Origin: Clostridia bacterium
GTDB taxonomy: Bacteria; Bacillota; Peptococcia; Peptococcales; SKKY01
Assembly (NCBI GenBank): GCA_009930175.1
Contig: RZYW01000008.1
Location: 1-40,523, forward strand
DNA length: 40,523 nucleotides
Direction of reading: 5' to 3'
Made by a program: the position numbers and the translations under genes. Below the pieces are notes generated by a model that ran no database searches, had not been told where the DNA came from, and worked only from the letters and a program-made list of their open reading frames with translations. Shown piece by piece: positions 9,222 through 16,818 of this stretch; position 1 is the first letter of the stretch, and each line of letters begins with the position of its first letter.

Positions 9222-9247
9222 GATAAGGCCACACTTATATGTGGCCT
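9222..9247 (-). terminator. Terminator after bacterioferritin
   Basis: AGGCCACA (9226-9233) and TGTGGCCT (9240-9247) form a perfect 8-base stem with a 6-base loop, followed on the minus strand by TATCTTT. The uridine tract is modest. Confidence 0.6.
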
Positions 9248-9269
9248 AAATTATTTATTAAATTAATTA

Positions 9270-9797
9270 CTATTCACCTTGGTTAACAAAGCTTTTTGTT
9301 GTACCACCTGTTGAAGCTGAAGTTCCTGCAATGCGTGCAAGATAAACATTTCCAAGGTTCTCAATATGTCCGGCAATGTTATCAAAATAATTTAAGTGCT
9401 CTTGCTCATCATTAATAATTTGTTCGAATAATTTTTTAGTAATACTATCGCCATTTTCACTACATACTTTTGCAAATTCATTATAAGCTTCCATAGTATC
9501 TTCTTCTGCTTTGGCATCGGCAGTAAATATTTCTACTGTTTCCTGACCCTTTACTACTGGAGCAGATAATTCTGATGTTGGCTCTCCGCCTAATTCTTTT
9601 ATTCTTTCAGCAAAAGCTTCTGCATGAGTCATTTCATCAATTGCAATTAATTTAATATTTTTTGCTAACTCACCAAGATCTCTATCGTCTAGATTATAGT
9701 GCTGATTCATATACTGATGAATAGCCTGAAGCTCCATGGAACGGGCTTTATTTAATACTTCTATCACTCTTGCTTTTTTTTCTTCTCTGTTACTCAT
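9270..9797 (-). CDS. bfr: Bacterioferritin
   Basis: This 175-residue four-helix-bundle protein stores iron by oxidising Fe(II) at a di-iron centre. The ferroxidase ligands align with E. coli Bfr at a constant offset of four: Glu22, Glu55, His58, Glu98, Glu131 and His134, with Tyr29. Met56 matches the heme-ligating Met52, so heme binding between subunits is expected. It has a Ser/Thr/Gly-rich C-terminal tail of about 20 residues beyond the usual end. The start has AGGAGG 8 bases upstream. It has its own promoter region, with a TGTTATAAT extended -10 that overlaps a PerR/Fur-like palindrome, and its own terminator, so it appears to be a single-gene unit. Confidence 0.9.
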   Translation of the reverse strand: MSNREEKKARVIEVLNKARSMELQAIHQYMNQHYNLDDRDLGELAKNIKLIAIDEMTHAEAFAERIKELGGEPTSELSAPVVKGQETVEIFTADAKAEEDTMEAYNEFAKVCSENGDSITKKLFEQIINDEQEHLNYFDNIAGHIENLGNVYLARIAGTSASTGGTTKSFVNQGE

Positions 9798-9830
9798 ATC
9801 ATATTCCTCCTGTTTTTTTATGTAATTGAT

Positions 9831-9845
9831 TCATTACAATTATAA
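9831..9845 (-). promoter_or_regulatory. PerR/Fur-like box overlapping the bacterioferritin -10 element
   Basis: On the minus strand TTATAATTGTAATGA fits the 7-1-7 PerR pattern TTATAATnATTATAA at 11 of 14 positions. The left arm is the -10 hexamer, which is preceded by TG as an extended -10. Control by peroxide or iron is inference. Confidence 0.4.
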
Positions 9846-9872
9846 CATATTAATTACCCACTGATTATATTT

Positions 9873-10355
9873 TTAAACAAGGGCATTGATTTTTTCCTGC
9901 ATCATCTTTATATTTTCCTGCTCAATATTCTCTACATTTTCTGTTACCTTTACAATCTTTTTTACTATTTGTTTTTCAATAAAATTCATTTTACTAAAAT
10001 CAAAGCCACCGCCGAAAAAAGTTACAACAAAAGATCTTTCAATAAGTTCTAAAGGAAATACTTTCTTTAATTGGTCCTCTGCCTCCTCTCTTTTGTGCAT
10101 ATTACAAGTAAATAAGCCTGTATTCTTTTCAAGTAAAACTTTTAAATTATTATTTATGAATTCTTTCATGTCTTTTTGAATATTTCCTGCATATACTGAA
10201 CTTCCCAAAATTATAACCTGATAATCATTAAGATCAATTATTGGATTATCTTTAAGATTTATTAAATTGCTCCCATCCCTTAAACCTTCTTTTAACATTT
10301 CAGCACATTTTTCTGTAAAACCATGTTTGCTGGAATAAATAATTACATTTTTCAT
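9873..10355 (-). CDS. Flavodoxin-domain protein
   Basis: The 160-residue protein has the flavodoxin fold pattern: an N-terminal NVIIYSSKHGFTEKCAEML phosphate-loop strand and helix, then VIILGSSVYAGNI in the second FMN loop and FFGGGFDFSK near the third. It resembles the short flavodoxin or HemG-like family (menaquinone-dependent protoporphyrinogen oxidase fold), but no heme gene is nearby, so it is best called an FMN-binding redox protein of unknown partner. The start at 10355 is favoured by GGAGG 8 bases upstream; a GTG at 10364 overlaps that site. It is upstream of bacterioferritin, which has its own promoter. A role in reducing stored iron is possible but unproven. Confidence 0.82.
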   Translation of the reverse strand: MKNVIIYSSKHGFTEKCAEMLKEGLRDGSNLINLKDNPIIDLNDYQVIILGSSVYAGNIQKDMKEFINNNLKVLLEKNTGLFTCNMHKREEAEDQLKKVFPLELIERSFVVTFFGGGFDFSKMNFIEKQIVKKIVKVTENVENIEQENIKMMQEKINALV

Positions 10356-10394
10356 TAAATACACCTCCGTTTTTTCTTCTACCCCTACTATAAC

Positions 10395-10423
10395 TTGCAG
10401 TGCTGAAAAAAAAAAGCTATTAT
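10395..10423 (+). promoter_or_regulatory. Promoter of the RlpA-like gene
   Basis: TTGCAG (10395-10400) and TATTAT (10418-10423) are 17 bases apart on the plus strand. The predicted start near 10430 is followed by AAAGGATG and the ATG at 10449. Confidence 0.6.
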
Positions 10424-10448
10424 AGAAAAAAAGTTAAAGGATGATTAA

Positions 10449-11267
10449 ATGAAAATTAAACTAATTTCTGTAATCTTTTTAATATGTATATCAAGCTTCT
10501 TGATACCAGCCTATTCCTTAGAGTCTGAATATAAAAAAATGGATAATCTTAATTTTATTATTGATTTTGAATTTAAGGAGTTTGAAAAAAGCCCTGCAAA
10601 TATCAATGGGAGGATACTTCTTCCAATGAGGGAATTTTTTGAGACAATTGGAGCAACAGTAGAATGGAATGATGAATTAAAGGAAATAAATGCCTTTTAT
10701 GAAGATAATAAAGTCTTCTTAAAAATTGGCTCTAAAGATTCAATAGTTAATGGACAATTTAAAGAATTAGATGTCTCCCCAACTTTAATTGATGGATCCA
10801 CTTATATCCCCCTTCGATTTGCAGCAGAGTCTTTAGGATATGAAATACTTTGGAATGAAGAATTTAAAACAATATATGCTTTTTCTGATTATGAAGAAGC
10901 GGATTTGTCCGAATTAAAAGAAACTCCTTCTGGTCATGGAGTGATTCCAGATGATACAAGGATTGTTGATACTTTTACAGGAATTGGATCTTGGTATGGA
11001 GGAAAATTCCACGGTAGAAATACTACCAGCGGAGAGGTTTTTGATCAATATGCTTTAACTGGAGCTCACAGAACACTACCTTTTGGCACTTTCGTTAGAG
11101 TAACTCATACCTACAACAATCAAGCTGTAGTAATAAGAATAAATGACCGTGGTCCTTTTGTAAAAGGAAGGGTAATTGATCTTTCAATGGCTGCAGCTGA
11201 AATTATTGGTCTAAAATCAAGAGGCCTGGGAGAAGTATCCGTTGAAGTTTTAGAAAATTACTATTAA
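10449..11267 (+). CDS. Secreted protein with copper-amine-oxidase-N-like domain and RlpA double-psi barrel
   Basis: Residues 1-23 form a signal peptide (basic start, hydrophobic core, AYS before the cut). About 35-150 is a copper amine oxidase N-terminal-like domain, a common surface module in clostridia, with the repeated pattern of R-I-L-L-P-M-R-E-F and S-T-Y-I-P-L-R-F. Residues 175-272 are an RlpA-like double-psi beta barrel: GIGSWYGGKFHGRNTTSGE, then INDRGPF and RVIDLS with conserved Asp233 and Asp244. RlpA proteins cleave or bind denuded peptidoglycan glycan strands. There is no lipobox, so the protein is probably secreted or wall-bound, not a lipoprotein. It is a single gene with its own promoter and a shared terminator. 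Confidence 0.88.
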   Translation: MKIKLISVIFLICISSFLIPAYSLESEYKKMDNLNFIIDFEFKEFEKSPANINGRILLPMREFFETIGATVEWNDELKEINAFYEDNKVFLKIGSKDSIVNGQFKELDVSPTLIDGSTYIPLRFAAESLGYEILWNEEFKTIYAFSDYEEADLSELKETPSGHGVIPDDTRIVDTFTGIGSWYGGKFHGRNTTSGEVFDQYALTGAHRTLPFGTFVRVTHTYNNQAVVIRINDRGPFVKGRVIDLSMAAAEIIGLKSRGLGEVSVEVLENYY

Positions 11268-11270
11268 TCA

Positions 11271-11307
11271 AAAAGGTACTGACATTTTTTTGTCAGTACC
11301 TTTTTTT
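11271..11307. terminator. Bidirectional terminator between the RlpA-like gene and the response regulator
   Basis: AAAAGGTACTGACA and TGTCAGTACCTTTT form a perfect stem around a T6 loop, with an A run on one side and T7 on the other, so it can end transcripts from both sides. The response regulator stop codon sits in the T run. Confidence 0.88.
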
Positions 11308-11665
11308 ATAAATATTTTGAAACTTTTTCCAAAACAGATTCTTTTTTAAAGGGTTTAACTAAAAAGTCCTCTGCTCCAGCCATAAATGCATCTAGAATCA
11401 TCCTTTTTTGTCCTAATACTGAACAAATTAAGATTTTTGCTTCCGGGTCTATTTTCTTTATTTCTCTTGTTGCTTCAATCCCGTTCATAACAGGCATTGT
11501 AATATCCATTATCACAAGATCAGGCTTTAGATTAACAAATTTTTTAATTGCCTCTTGACCATCCTGAGCCTCTCCTACTACATCAAAATTGTTTTTTGTT
11601 AATATATCTCTTAAAGTTGTTCTGACTATTGCAGCATCATCTACAAGCATAATCTTTAGGGACAA
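11306..11665 (-). CDS. Stand-alone CheY-like response regulator
   Basis: The 119-residue protein is a single receiver domain. The acidic pair is Asp9-Asp10, the phosphoacceptor Asp54 lies in VIMDITMP, the switch residue is Ser82 in CSVLGQ and the conserved lysine is Lys104 in VKPF. The C-S-x-x-G-Q form is typical of CheY proteins that act with chemotaxis or two-component kinases. There is no output domain and no kinase gene in the window. The start is a TTG at 11665, with AGGAAGG ten bases upstream; the first ATG would remove the first beta strand. It lies 7 bases after the two-helix membrane protein gene and is probably co-transcribed with it. Confidence 0.9.
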   Translation of the reverse strand: MSLKIMLVDDAAIVRTTLRDILTKNNFDVVGEAQDGQEAIKKFVNLKPDLVIMDITMPVMNGIEATREIKKIDPEAKILICSVLGQKRMILDAFMAGAEDFLVKPFKKESVLEKVSKYL

Positions 11666-11672
11666 TTGTTAT

Positions 11673-11915
11673 CTACCTTCCTGAATTGTGTTTTGTTGTT
11701 ATTGTATTACAAAGATTGTTACTTTTCATCCTTTTTTCTTTTTTTATGTCAAAAATAGTAACCACAACTAAATACCCAAGTAAAAATATTTGAAAGCACA
11801 CCATACCACAAAGTATATTTTTTAAAAAGAATAACCTTGTAATCATGCAAAAAAAGATAGCCGAAGCCGTTACAATGCCTGAAACAAATACAAAAAATGC
11901 TTTATTATATGTCAC
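11673..11915 (-). CDS. Small two-helix membrane protein, unknown function
   Basis: This 80-residue protein has two hydrophobic segments (about residues 5-27 and 33-55) joined by a short basic turn, then a polar basic tail. No family is recognised. The GTG at 11915 is preferred over the GTG at 11924 because AGAGG lies 8 bases before it. Its 3' end carries the ribosome site of the CheY-like gene, so the two are likely coupled. The start region is covered by an inverted repeat (11919-11946) that can hide its own ribosome binding site. Real coding status rests on the good start, the membrane pattern and the tight spacing. Confidence 0.55.
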   Translation of the reverse strand: MTYNKAFFVFVSGIVTASAIFFCMITRLFFLKNILCGMVCFQIFLLGYLVVVTIFDIKKEKRMKSNNLCNTITTKHNSGR

Positions 11916-11918
11916 AAT

Positions 11919-11946
11919 AATCACCTCTTTTGATATAAAGGTGATT
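11919..11946 (-). promoter_or_regulatory. Hairpin that can sequester the ribosome site of the membrane-protein gene
   Basis: AATCACCT (11919-11926) and AGGTGATT (11939-11946) form a perfect 8-base inverted repeat. In the minus-strand transcript the upstream arm pairs with the AGAGGTGATT ribosome site of the GTG at 11915. Confidence 0.45.
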
Positions 11947-11955
11947 TAGGCAAAT

Positions 11956-11993
11956 AAAAAAACCAATACATGTCCTAGGACTTGTATTGGTTT
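11956..11993 (-). terminator. Terminator after the DUF2294-type gene
   Basis: A near-perfect palindrome (11960-11993, one mismatch, with GTCCTAGGAC at its centre) is followed on the minus strand by seven T residues. It ends the peroxiredoxin-DUF2294 transcript about 100 bases past the last stop. The A+T-rich stretch between also has a weaker inverted repeat at 12043-12075. Confidence 0.8.
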
Positions 11994-12095
11994 ACAAAAG
12001 ATCAACAATGTTAATTATTGTCACCCAAATTTTCCAAAAATAAGTTTTTTTCAATACTTTTCAATTGAAAAAACTCATTATCTGATTATTTTTAT

Positions 12096-12440
12096 TTATT
12101 CAATATTTTCATCAAAAATAAATACATAGTACCGTTCATCTGAAGCAAAGTTATTTTTTGCCATCATATCTACTATTTTTTTTGAAGTTACTTCTTCAAG
12201 AAAATTTTTATACTCAACAATTGCCGGTTCAGCAATTTTATTTCTTATTTCTGTTACCGCTTCTTCATTTCCCGCACTTATCAAGTTTTTCTCTAAAGAA
12301 GTCAAAACACACTGCATTATTACAATTACCATTTTTTTAAAAATCCGAACTTCTGTATTTTGAGGGCCTTTACCAACATATTTTTTAAATATTTTAATAA
12401 ATCCCTCCCTGATTACCTGCTCATTATTTAAGGCTAACAT
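12096..12440 (-). CDS. DUF2294-like protein
   Basis: The 114-residue protein matches my memory of DUF2294: an N-terminal helix, GKGPQNTEVRIFKKMVIVIMQCVLT, then a long helical middle and a C-terminal strand YYVFIFDENIE. The biochemical role of this family is not established. The start at 12440 has AGAGG 7 bases upstream; the frame is open further up to 12470, but that part lies against the end of the previous gene. It follows the peroxiredoxin closely and shares the terminator at 11956-11993. Confidence 0.75.
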   Translation of the reverse strand: MLALNNEQVIREGFIKIFKKYVGKGPQNTEVRIFKKMVIVIMQCVLTSLEKNLISAGNEEAVTEIRNKIAEPAIVEYKNFLEEVTSKKIVDMMAKNNFASDERYYVFIFDENIE

Positions 12441-12470
12441 CTCAACACCTCTTTTTAGCCTGAAGAACAA

Positions 12471-12935
12471 CTATCCTTGCATTACAGCATCAACTACTAA
12501 ACTTAAATTTGGAACTTCACTAATTGGATAAATTTTTTGAAACACAAGTTTGCCATTTCCGTCAAACAACAAATCTGCCCGTTCAGAAGAACCTGCATTA
12601 TCTCTAAAAATATTACAGGCTTTAGCAAGTTCACCTGTTGGCCAAAAGTCGGCAAGCATATTTAATTTCTCAACACCAATTGCTTTTGCCCATGCATTTT
12701 TGCAAAAAGTATGGTCAATACTGATACCAAAAGGCATTATGTTAAGTTGATCTGTAAAATAATCATAATGTGACTCGATATTCTTCATTTGTTTTTCACA
12801 AACAGAAGTCCAAGCCAAGGGATGAAAGGATAAAAGAATATATTTATCCTTATAGTCTTCAAAATTAAATTCAACACCCTTTTGATTTTTTAAAATAATT
12901 TTTGGAATTTCACTTCCAATTTCCAGACCCGGCAA
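12471..12935 (-). CDS. Peroxiredoxin (AhpC/TSA family)
   Basis: This 154-residue thioredoxin-fold protein reduces peroxides. The active-site motif is FHPLAWTSVC, with Pro39, Thr43 and peroxidatic Cys46. The DHTFCKNAW segment, where Cys78 replaces the more usual Ser, and Cys107 are candidate resolving cysteines. It is somewhat shorter than typical 2-Cys AhpC and lacks a C-terminal VCP resolving site, so it is an atypical 2-Cys or 1-Cys type. The start is TTG at 12935, with GGAGG 8 bases upstream; there is no ATG before Met40s. It may be co-transcribed with the PfkB-like gene 65 bases upstream and with the DUF2294 gene downstream. Confidence 0.87.
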   Translation of the reverse strand: MPGLEIGSEIPKIILKNQKGVEFNFEDYKDKYILLSFHPLAWTSVCEKQMKNIESHYDYFTDQLNIMPFGISIDHTFCKNAWAKAIGVEKLNMLADFWPTGELAKACNIFRDNAGSSERADLLFDGNGKLVFQKIYPISEVPNLSLVVDAVMQG

Positions 12936-13000
12936 TTTTATTTCCTCCTTTCAAAATATTTTTATTTTTAAAAAATTTAATAACCAAATAATTAATTAAC

Positions 13001-13855
13001 TTAATTTTCCATTCTAACTGCATCTTTTAAAGGGAAATCTTTTAAAAGTTTCGCAGAAACCATAGAAAAAAGCATTTCACCCTCTCCAACCAAATTAAAT
13101 GAACCACCTTCAGATTCTTCAATAAAGCTGCTTTGATTTAAAACATTATCATAAAAAACCGTTCCTCTTTTATATAAAGTTATTATACCTCTTTTTATAG
13201 AATTATTCTGTATAAATTCTTTTAATGTTTTTTGGATTTGATGTATTTCCATATTAGCAATATCACAAAGTAAAACTTTTTCTGCGGATTTTTCATTCAA
13301 AACTAAACATTCTACATCTTCAAAAATTAGGTTATCTGAATAACTTTTCTCCATATTAGCGCTGTATATAAATATTTTTCTTTTATTCTTTTTAAAAGAA
13401 CTAATAATTTTTTTAGATATTTTTTCACTTAAGTCCAATTCCAGCAGCAGAACATCAAATTCTTTTGCAAATTTTTCTCCATATTTTTCAATATACTTTT
13501 CAAGATAAGAAATATCCGGTTGTTGAGTAAGAGTAGATATCAAATCTCCATTTTTATCTATAAGAGAAATCCACCTTCCCATTCCCCCTGAATTAATTGG
13601 CAAAAGATAAGTCGTATCAATTCCACTTTCCTCTAATTGCTCTTTTAAATTCACACCAAAAGAATTATTATCAATTGTTGAAATAAAACTTGCAGGGACT
13701 GATAACTTGCCTAAATTTTCGGCAATATTTCTCCCAACTCCCCCAAAATCAACATCAACAACACCATAATTATTCTTTTTTAGATTAAATTCCCCTTCAG
13801 GATAACCTTTAAAATCAAGAAAGGAAGATCCAACCACTGCAATTTTTAGTGACAA
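13001..13855 (-). CDS. PfkB/pseudouridine-kinase-like protein with degenerate active site
   Basis: The N-terminal half is a clear PfkB sugar/nucleoside kinase: VVGSSFLDF strand, GGVGRNIAENLGKL substrate loop and SFGVNLKEQLEESGID. The C-terminal signature, normally DTxGAGD, reads NLVGEGE at about residues 254-260, so the catalytic Asp is Glu and the first Asp is Asn. The protein also ends about 20 residues early, just after AVRMEN. The start is TTG at 13855 with AGAGG 8 bases upstream. It follows the MTA deaminase by 13 bases at the end of the salvage operon. It may be a weak kinase, a kinase with unusual chemistry or a non-catalytic binding protein; I do not assign a substrate. Confidence 0.78.
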   Translation of the reverse strand: MSLKIAVVGSSFLDFKGYPEGEFNLKKNNYGVVDVDFGGVGRNIAENLGKLSVPASFISTIDNNSFGVNLKEQLEESGIDTTYLLPINSGGMGRWISLIDKNGDLISTLTQQPDISYLEKYIEKYGEKFAKEFDVLLLELDLSEKISKKIISSFKKNKRKIFIYSANMEKSYSDNLIFEDVECLVLNEKSAEKVLLCDIANMEIHQIQKTLKEFIQNNSIKRGIITLYKRGTVFYDNVLNQSSFIEESEGGSFNLVGEGEMLFSMVSAKLLKDFPLKDAVRMEN

Positions 13856-13868
13856 AATTAACACCTCT

Positions 13869-15152
13869 TTAGAGTAAGTCTTTTTTCATTTCCTCAGATT
13901 TAATTAATATTTCTTTTTCATCATAAGTAGTAAGTTTATAATTTTCCATTACTATTTTACCATCTATAATTACAGTTTTCACATCTGAGCCTTGGGCTGA
14001 ATAAACCATATTTGAAATAAGATCTGCTTTTGGATAAAAATGTGGTTTTTCTAAATCAATAATAATTATATCTGCCTTTTTACCTTCTTCTAAAGAACCT
14101 ATTTCATGATCTAAGCCCAGAACTTTTGCCCCGCCAATTGTAGCCATTTCAAGTACTTCTCTGGCATTTAAAATCAGTGGATTTAAATTATGTCCTTTAT
14201 GAATCAGAGATGTTAAATGCATTTCTTCAAACATATTTAAATTATTGTTACTTGAGGCACCGTCAGTCCCAATCCCTACATTAATTCCTTTTTCAAGCAT
14301 AATTGGAACAGGAGCGATTCCGCTGGCAAGCTTAAGATTACTGCCAGGATTATGGCAAACACCAACATTATGTTTTTTCAAAATATCCATATCTTTTTCA
14401 GATACATGGACGCAATGAGCGGCCACAACATGTCTTTCAAATAACCCAAGTTTTTCCAAATATTCAACGGGGCTTACTCCATGCTCCTTATAAACATCTT
14501 CTACCTCTTGTTTTGTTTCTGAGATATGGATATGAATACCTACTCCCTGTTTATCAGCTGCTGCCATAACTTTTTGAAGATACTCTGGACTTGTAGTGTA
14601 TGGAGCATGAGGGCCAATTAAGCATGTAATTCTTCCATCACCTTTTTTATGATATTTTTCAATTAGGTCTATATTTTCCTGAAGATTTTTCCCTTCTGGA
14701 TCAGTAAACTGAATTAAACCTCTTGCCAGTACCCCTCTGATTCCAATTTTTATAGCTGCCTCAGCTACATCATCCATATAGAAATACATGTCAGCAAAGG
14801 TAGTTGTACCGGATTTAATCATTTCAAGAAAAGCAAGCATAGAACCCCAATATACATGTTCAGCTTTTAAATTTTCTTCTGCTGGCCATATTTTTTCTTC
14901 AAGCCAGGGTTTTAACTCCATGTCATCTGCATAGCTTCTTAGCAGACTCATGGCTGCATGACTATGAGTGTTCACAAGTCCCGGCATTACAAAACTATCT
15001 TTTCCTTCAATAATTTTTACCCCTGGAAGACTTACATTCCTGCCAATTTTTTCAATTATGTTTCCAGAAATTAAAATATCTCCATCTTCCACTGAAATTC
15101 TATTGTTTCTAAATGCTAAGTACTGACAATCTTTTATTAAAATTTTTTCCAT
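13869..15152 (-). CDS. mtaD: 5-methylthioadenosine / S-adenosylhomocysteine / 5'-deoxyadenosine deaminase
   Basis: This 427-residue amidohydrolase removes the 6-amino group of the adenine in MTA, SAH or 5'-deoxyadenosine. The metal and catalytic residues appear in order: THSH (His63, His65), IHIHISET (His207/His209), HCVHV around residue 245 and GTDGASSNN (Asp296). The long loop after the first motif, HAAMSLLRSYADD, matches MtaD/DadD enzymes. The three substrates cannot be separated by sequence. It is placed right after the aldolase, MtnA and a 6-oxopurine-type phosphorylase, which suggests that deamination comes first in the route. GAGGG precedes the ATG at 15152. Confidence 0.92.
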   Translation of the reverse strand: MEKILIKDCQYLAFRNNRISVEDGDILISGNIIEKIGRNVSLPGVKIIEGKDSFVMPGLVNTHSHAAMSLLRSYADDMELKPWLEEKIWPAEENLKAEHVYWGSMLAFLEMIKSGTTTFADMYFYMDDVAEAAIKIGIRGVLARGLIQFTDPEGKNLQENIDLIEKYHKKGDGRITCLIGPHAPYTTSPEYLQKVMAAADKQGVGIHIHISETKQEVEDVYKEHGVSPVEYLEKLGLFERHVVAAHCVHVSEKDMDILKKHNVGVCHNPGSNLKLASGIAPVPIMLEKGINVGIGTDGASSNNNLNMFEEMHLTSLIHKGHNLNPLILNAREVLEMATIGGAKVLGLDHEIGSLEEGKKADIIIIDLEKPHFYPKADLISNMVYSAQGSDVKTVIIDGKIVMENYKLTTYDEKEILIKSEEMKKDLL

Positions 15153-15161
15153 AATTTTCCC

Positions 15162-15794
15162 TCATTTCTGCCCATAAGAATTAAGATAATATTCTCTCAT
15201 TATCTCTATATCCTTATCACTTAATATAAATGGTTCTCCCAAATTCTTACTTATATAAGCAATCTGAGCGGACTTTTCAACAATTAAACATACTTTATAA
15301 GCTTCCTCTATGTTTCTGCCAATTCCAGTTAAACCATGGTTAGCAAGTAAGCAGGCATTGCGTCCTTCTATTGCTTTTATTACATTCTTTGCCAATTCAC
15401 CAGTTCCCGGAAGGGCATATTCGGCGACTCTGATGTTTCCACCTGCAATTTGAACCATATCTTCAATAATTGGAGGAATTTCTTTTCTGGAAACAGCAAA
15501 AGCACTGGCATATGTACTGTGAGTATGCACTACTGAATTAATATTTTCAAATTCTCTATAAATCTCTGAATGTAAGAGATATTCACTTGAGGGTTTTCTA
15601 AATCCTTCTACAATATTTCCAGATAAGTTCAAAGTGACAATATCTTCAATGGAAATGTCTTCATAATTCATTCCAGAGGGACTGATAATAAAGCCTTGGG
15701 GAACTCTGATGCTCAGATTTCCCCAGTTTGCTTTTACTAAACAGTCATTTTTCATTTTTAAACCATATTGAATAAGTTGCTCTTTAGCATTCAT
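15162..15794 (-). CDS. Class II aldolase (L-fuculose-phosphate aldolase family), probable 5-substituted ribulose-1-phosphate aldolase
   Basis: This 210-residue zinc aldolase has GNLSIR, the SPSGM phosphate loop, the catalytic Glu71 in KPSSEY, and zinc ligands His90 and His92 in VVHTHSTYA plus His153 in ANHGLTGIG. In the known DHAP shunt a member of this family splits 5-methylthioribulose- or 5-deoxyribulose-1-phosphate into DHAP and a small aldehyde. The overlap with mtnA (11 bases) and the missing MtnB-W-X-C-D genes point to that job. A classical MtnB dehydratase belongs to the same fold and cannot be fully excluded, but no downstream universal-pathway enzyme follows here. AAGGAAG precedes the ATG. 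Confidence 0.86.
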   Translation of the reverse strand: MNAKEQLIQYGLKMKNDCLVKANWGNLSIRVPQGFIISPSGMNYEDISIEDIVTLNLSGNIVEGFRKPSSEYLLHSEIYREFENINSVVHTHSTYASAFAVSRKEIPPIIEDMVQIAGGNIRVAEYALPGTGELAKNVIKAIEGRNACLLANHGLTGIGRNIEEAYKVCLIVEKSAQIAYISKNLGEPFILSDKDIEIMREYYLNSYGQK

Positions 15795-16809
15795 ACATTA
15801 ACTTCCTTATATTTTCTTCATTTACAGGGGAAATAATACCTCTTTCCGTAATAATCCCTGTAATTAATTCTGCGGGAGTCACATCAAAAGCAGGATTTGA
15901 AACCAAACAATCACTTGGGGCTGAATAAGTTCCCGCAAATTTTCTTACCTCATCTGGATTTCTTTCTTCAATAATAATTTCAGTACCTGATTTTAAATTA
16001 AAATCAAAAGTTGAATAAGGTGCTGCAATATATAGAGGAATATTATGGAATTTTGCTAGTATTCCTAAATTATATGTTCCAATTTTATTCGCTGTATCTC
16101 CATTGGCAACAATTCTGTCTGCTCCCACTACGATACAATCTATTTTTCCTTGTTTCATGTGCCAGGCAGCCATATTATCCGTTATTAATGTAACTGGAAT
16201 TTCATCTTTCATAAGTTCATAAACAGTAAGACGAGCTCCTTGAAGAAGGGGTCTGGTTTCATCTGCGTAAACCATATTGATTTTTCCATCTCTATGAGCT
16301 GAACGTATTACACCTAGAGCTGTTCCATAGTCACCTGTAGCCAAAGAACCTGCATTACAATGAGTAAGAACATTCATTTTCTTTTTAAATAAGGAGCTAC
16401 CGTAATCACCTATTTTTTTATTCATTTCTATATCTTCTCTTAGTATTTCATCAGCAGTTTCAAGAAGTTTCTTTTCTGCATTTTTTCTATCGTGAATATT
16501 ATTAATACTTTCCAATTGTTTATCCACTGCCCAGCTAAGATTTACGGCAGTAGGCCTGGCAGATTTAATTACATCTCCCGCTTTGAAAAATTCATTTAAA
16601 AATTCCACATCATTATTTATAGCTTTAGAAGCCAGGTAAACAGCATAAGCTGCTGCAACACCAATTGCGGGAGCACCTCTTACCGCCAGGGTTTTAATGG
16701 CTTCACAGACAACAAGGTAGTCAGAGGTAACAATATAAACTTCTTCTGAAGGTAGTTTTCTCTGATCAAGTATATGAAGTTTTTCTCCTTCAAAATAAAT
16801 TGTTCTCAT
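15784..16809 (-). CDS. mtnA: S-methyl-5-thioribose-1-phosphate isomerase (may also act on 5-deoxyribose-1-phosphate)
   Basis: The 341-residue protein belongs to the eIF2B-alpha-like aldose-ketose isomerases. RGAPAIG at 44-50 binds phosphate, and the catalytic pair is Cys151 in HCNAGSLAT and Asp231 in GADRI. TRPLLQGARLT and AAPYSTFD are also family motifs. It converts methylthioribose-1-phosphate, and in some organisms 5-deoxyribose-1-phosphate, to the ribulose form for the aldolase encoded next. It is full length. It sits 9 bases after the phosphorylase and overlaps the aldolase, so the three are translated together. Confidence 0.95.
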   Translation of the reverse strand: MRTIYFEGEKLHILDQRKLPSEEVYIVTSDYLVVCEAIKTLAVRGAPAIGVAAAYAVYLASKAINNDVEFLNEFFKAGDVIKSARPTAVNLSWAVDKQLESINNIHDRKNAEKKLLETADEILREDIEMNKKIGDYGSSLFKKKMNVLTHCNAGSLATGDYGTALGVIRSAHRDGKINMVYADETRPLLQGARLTVYELMKDEIPVTLITDNMAAWHMKQGKIDCIVVGADRIVANGDTANKIGTYNLGILAKFHNIPLYIAAPYSTFDFNLKSGTEIIIEERNPDEVRKFAGTYSAPSDCLVSNPAFDVTPAELITGIITERGIISPVNEENIRKLMYEC

Positions 16810-16818
16810 AACAGACTC

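Noticed and set aside
12043-12075. A+T-rich inverted repeat as a second terminator after the DUF2294 gene
   Set aside because: The stem is almost all A-T pairs with a bulge; the palindrome at 11956-11993 is a much better terminator.
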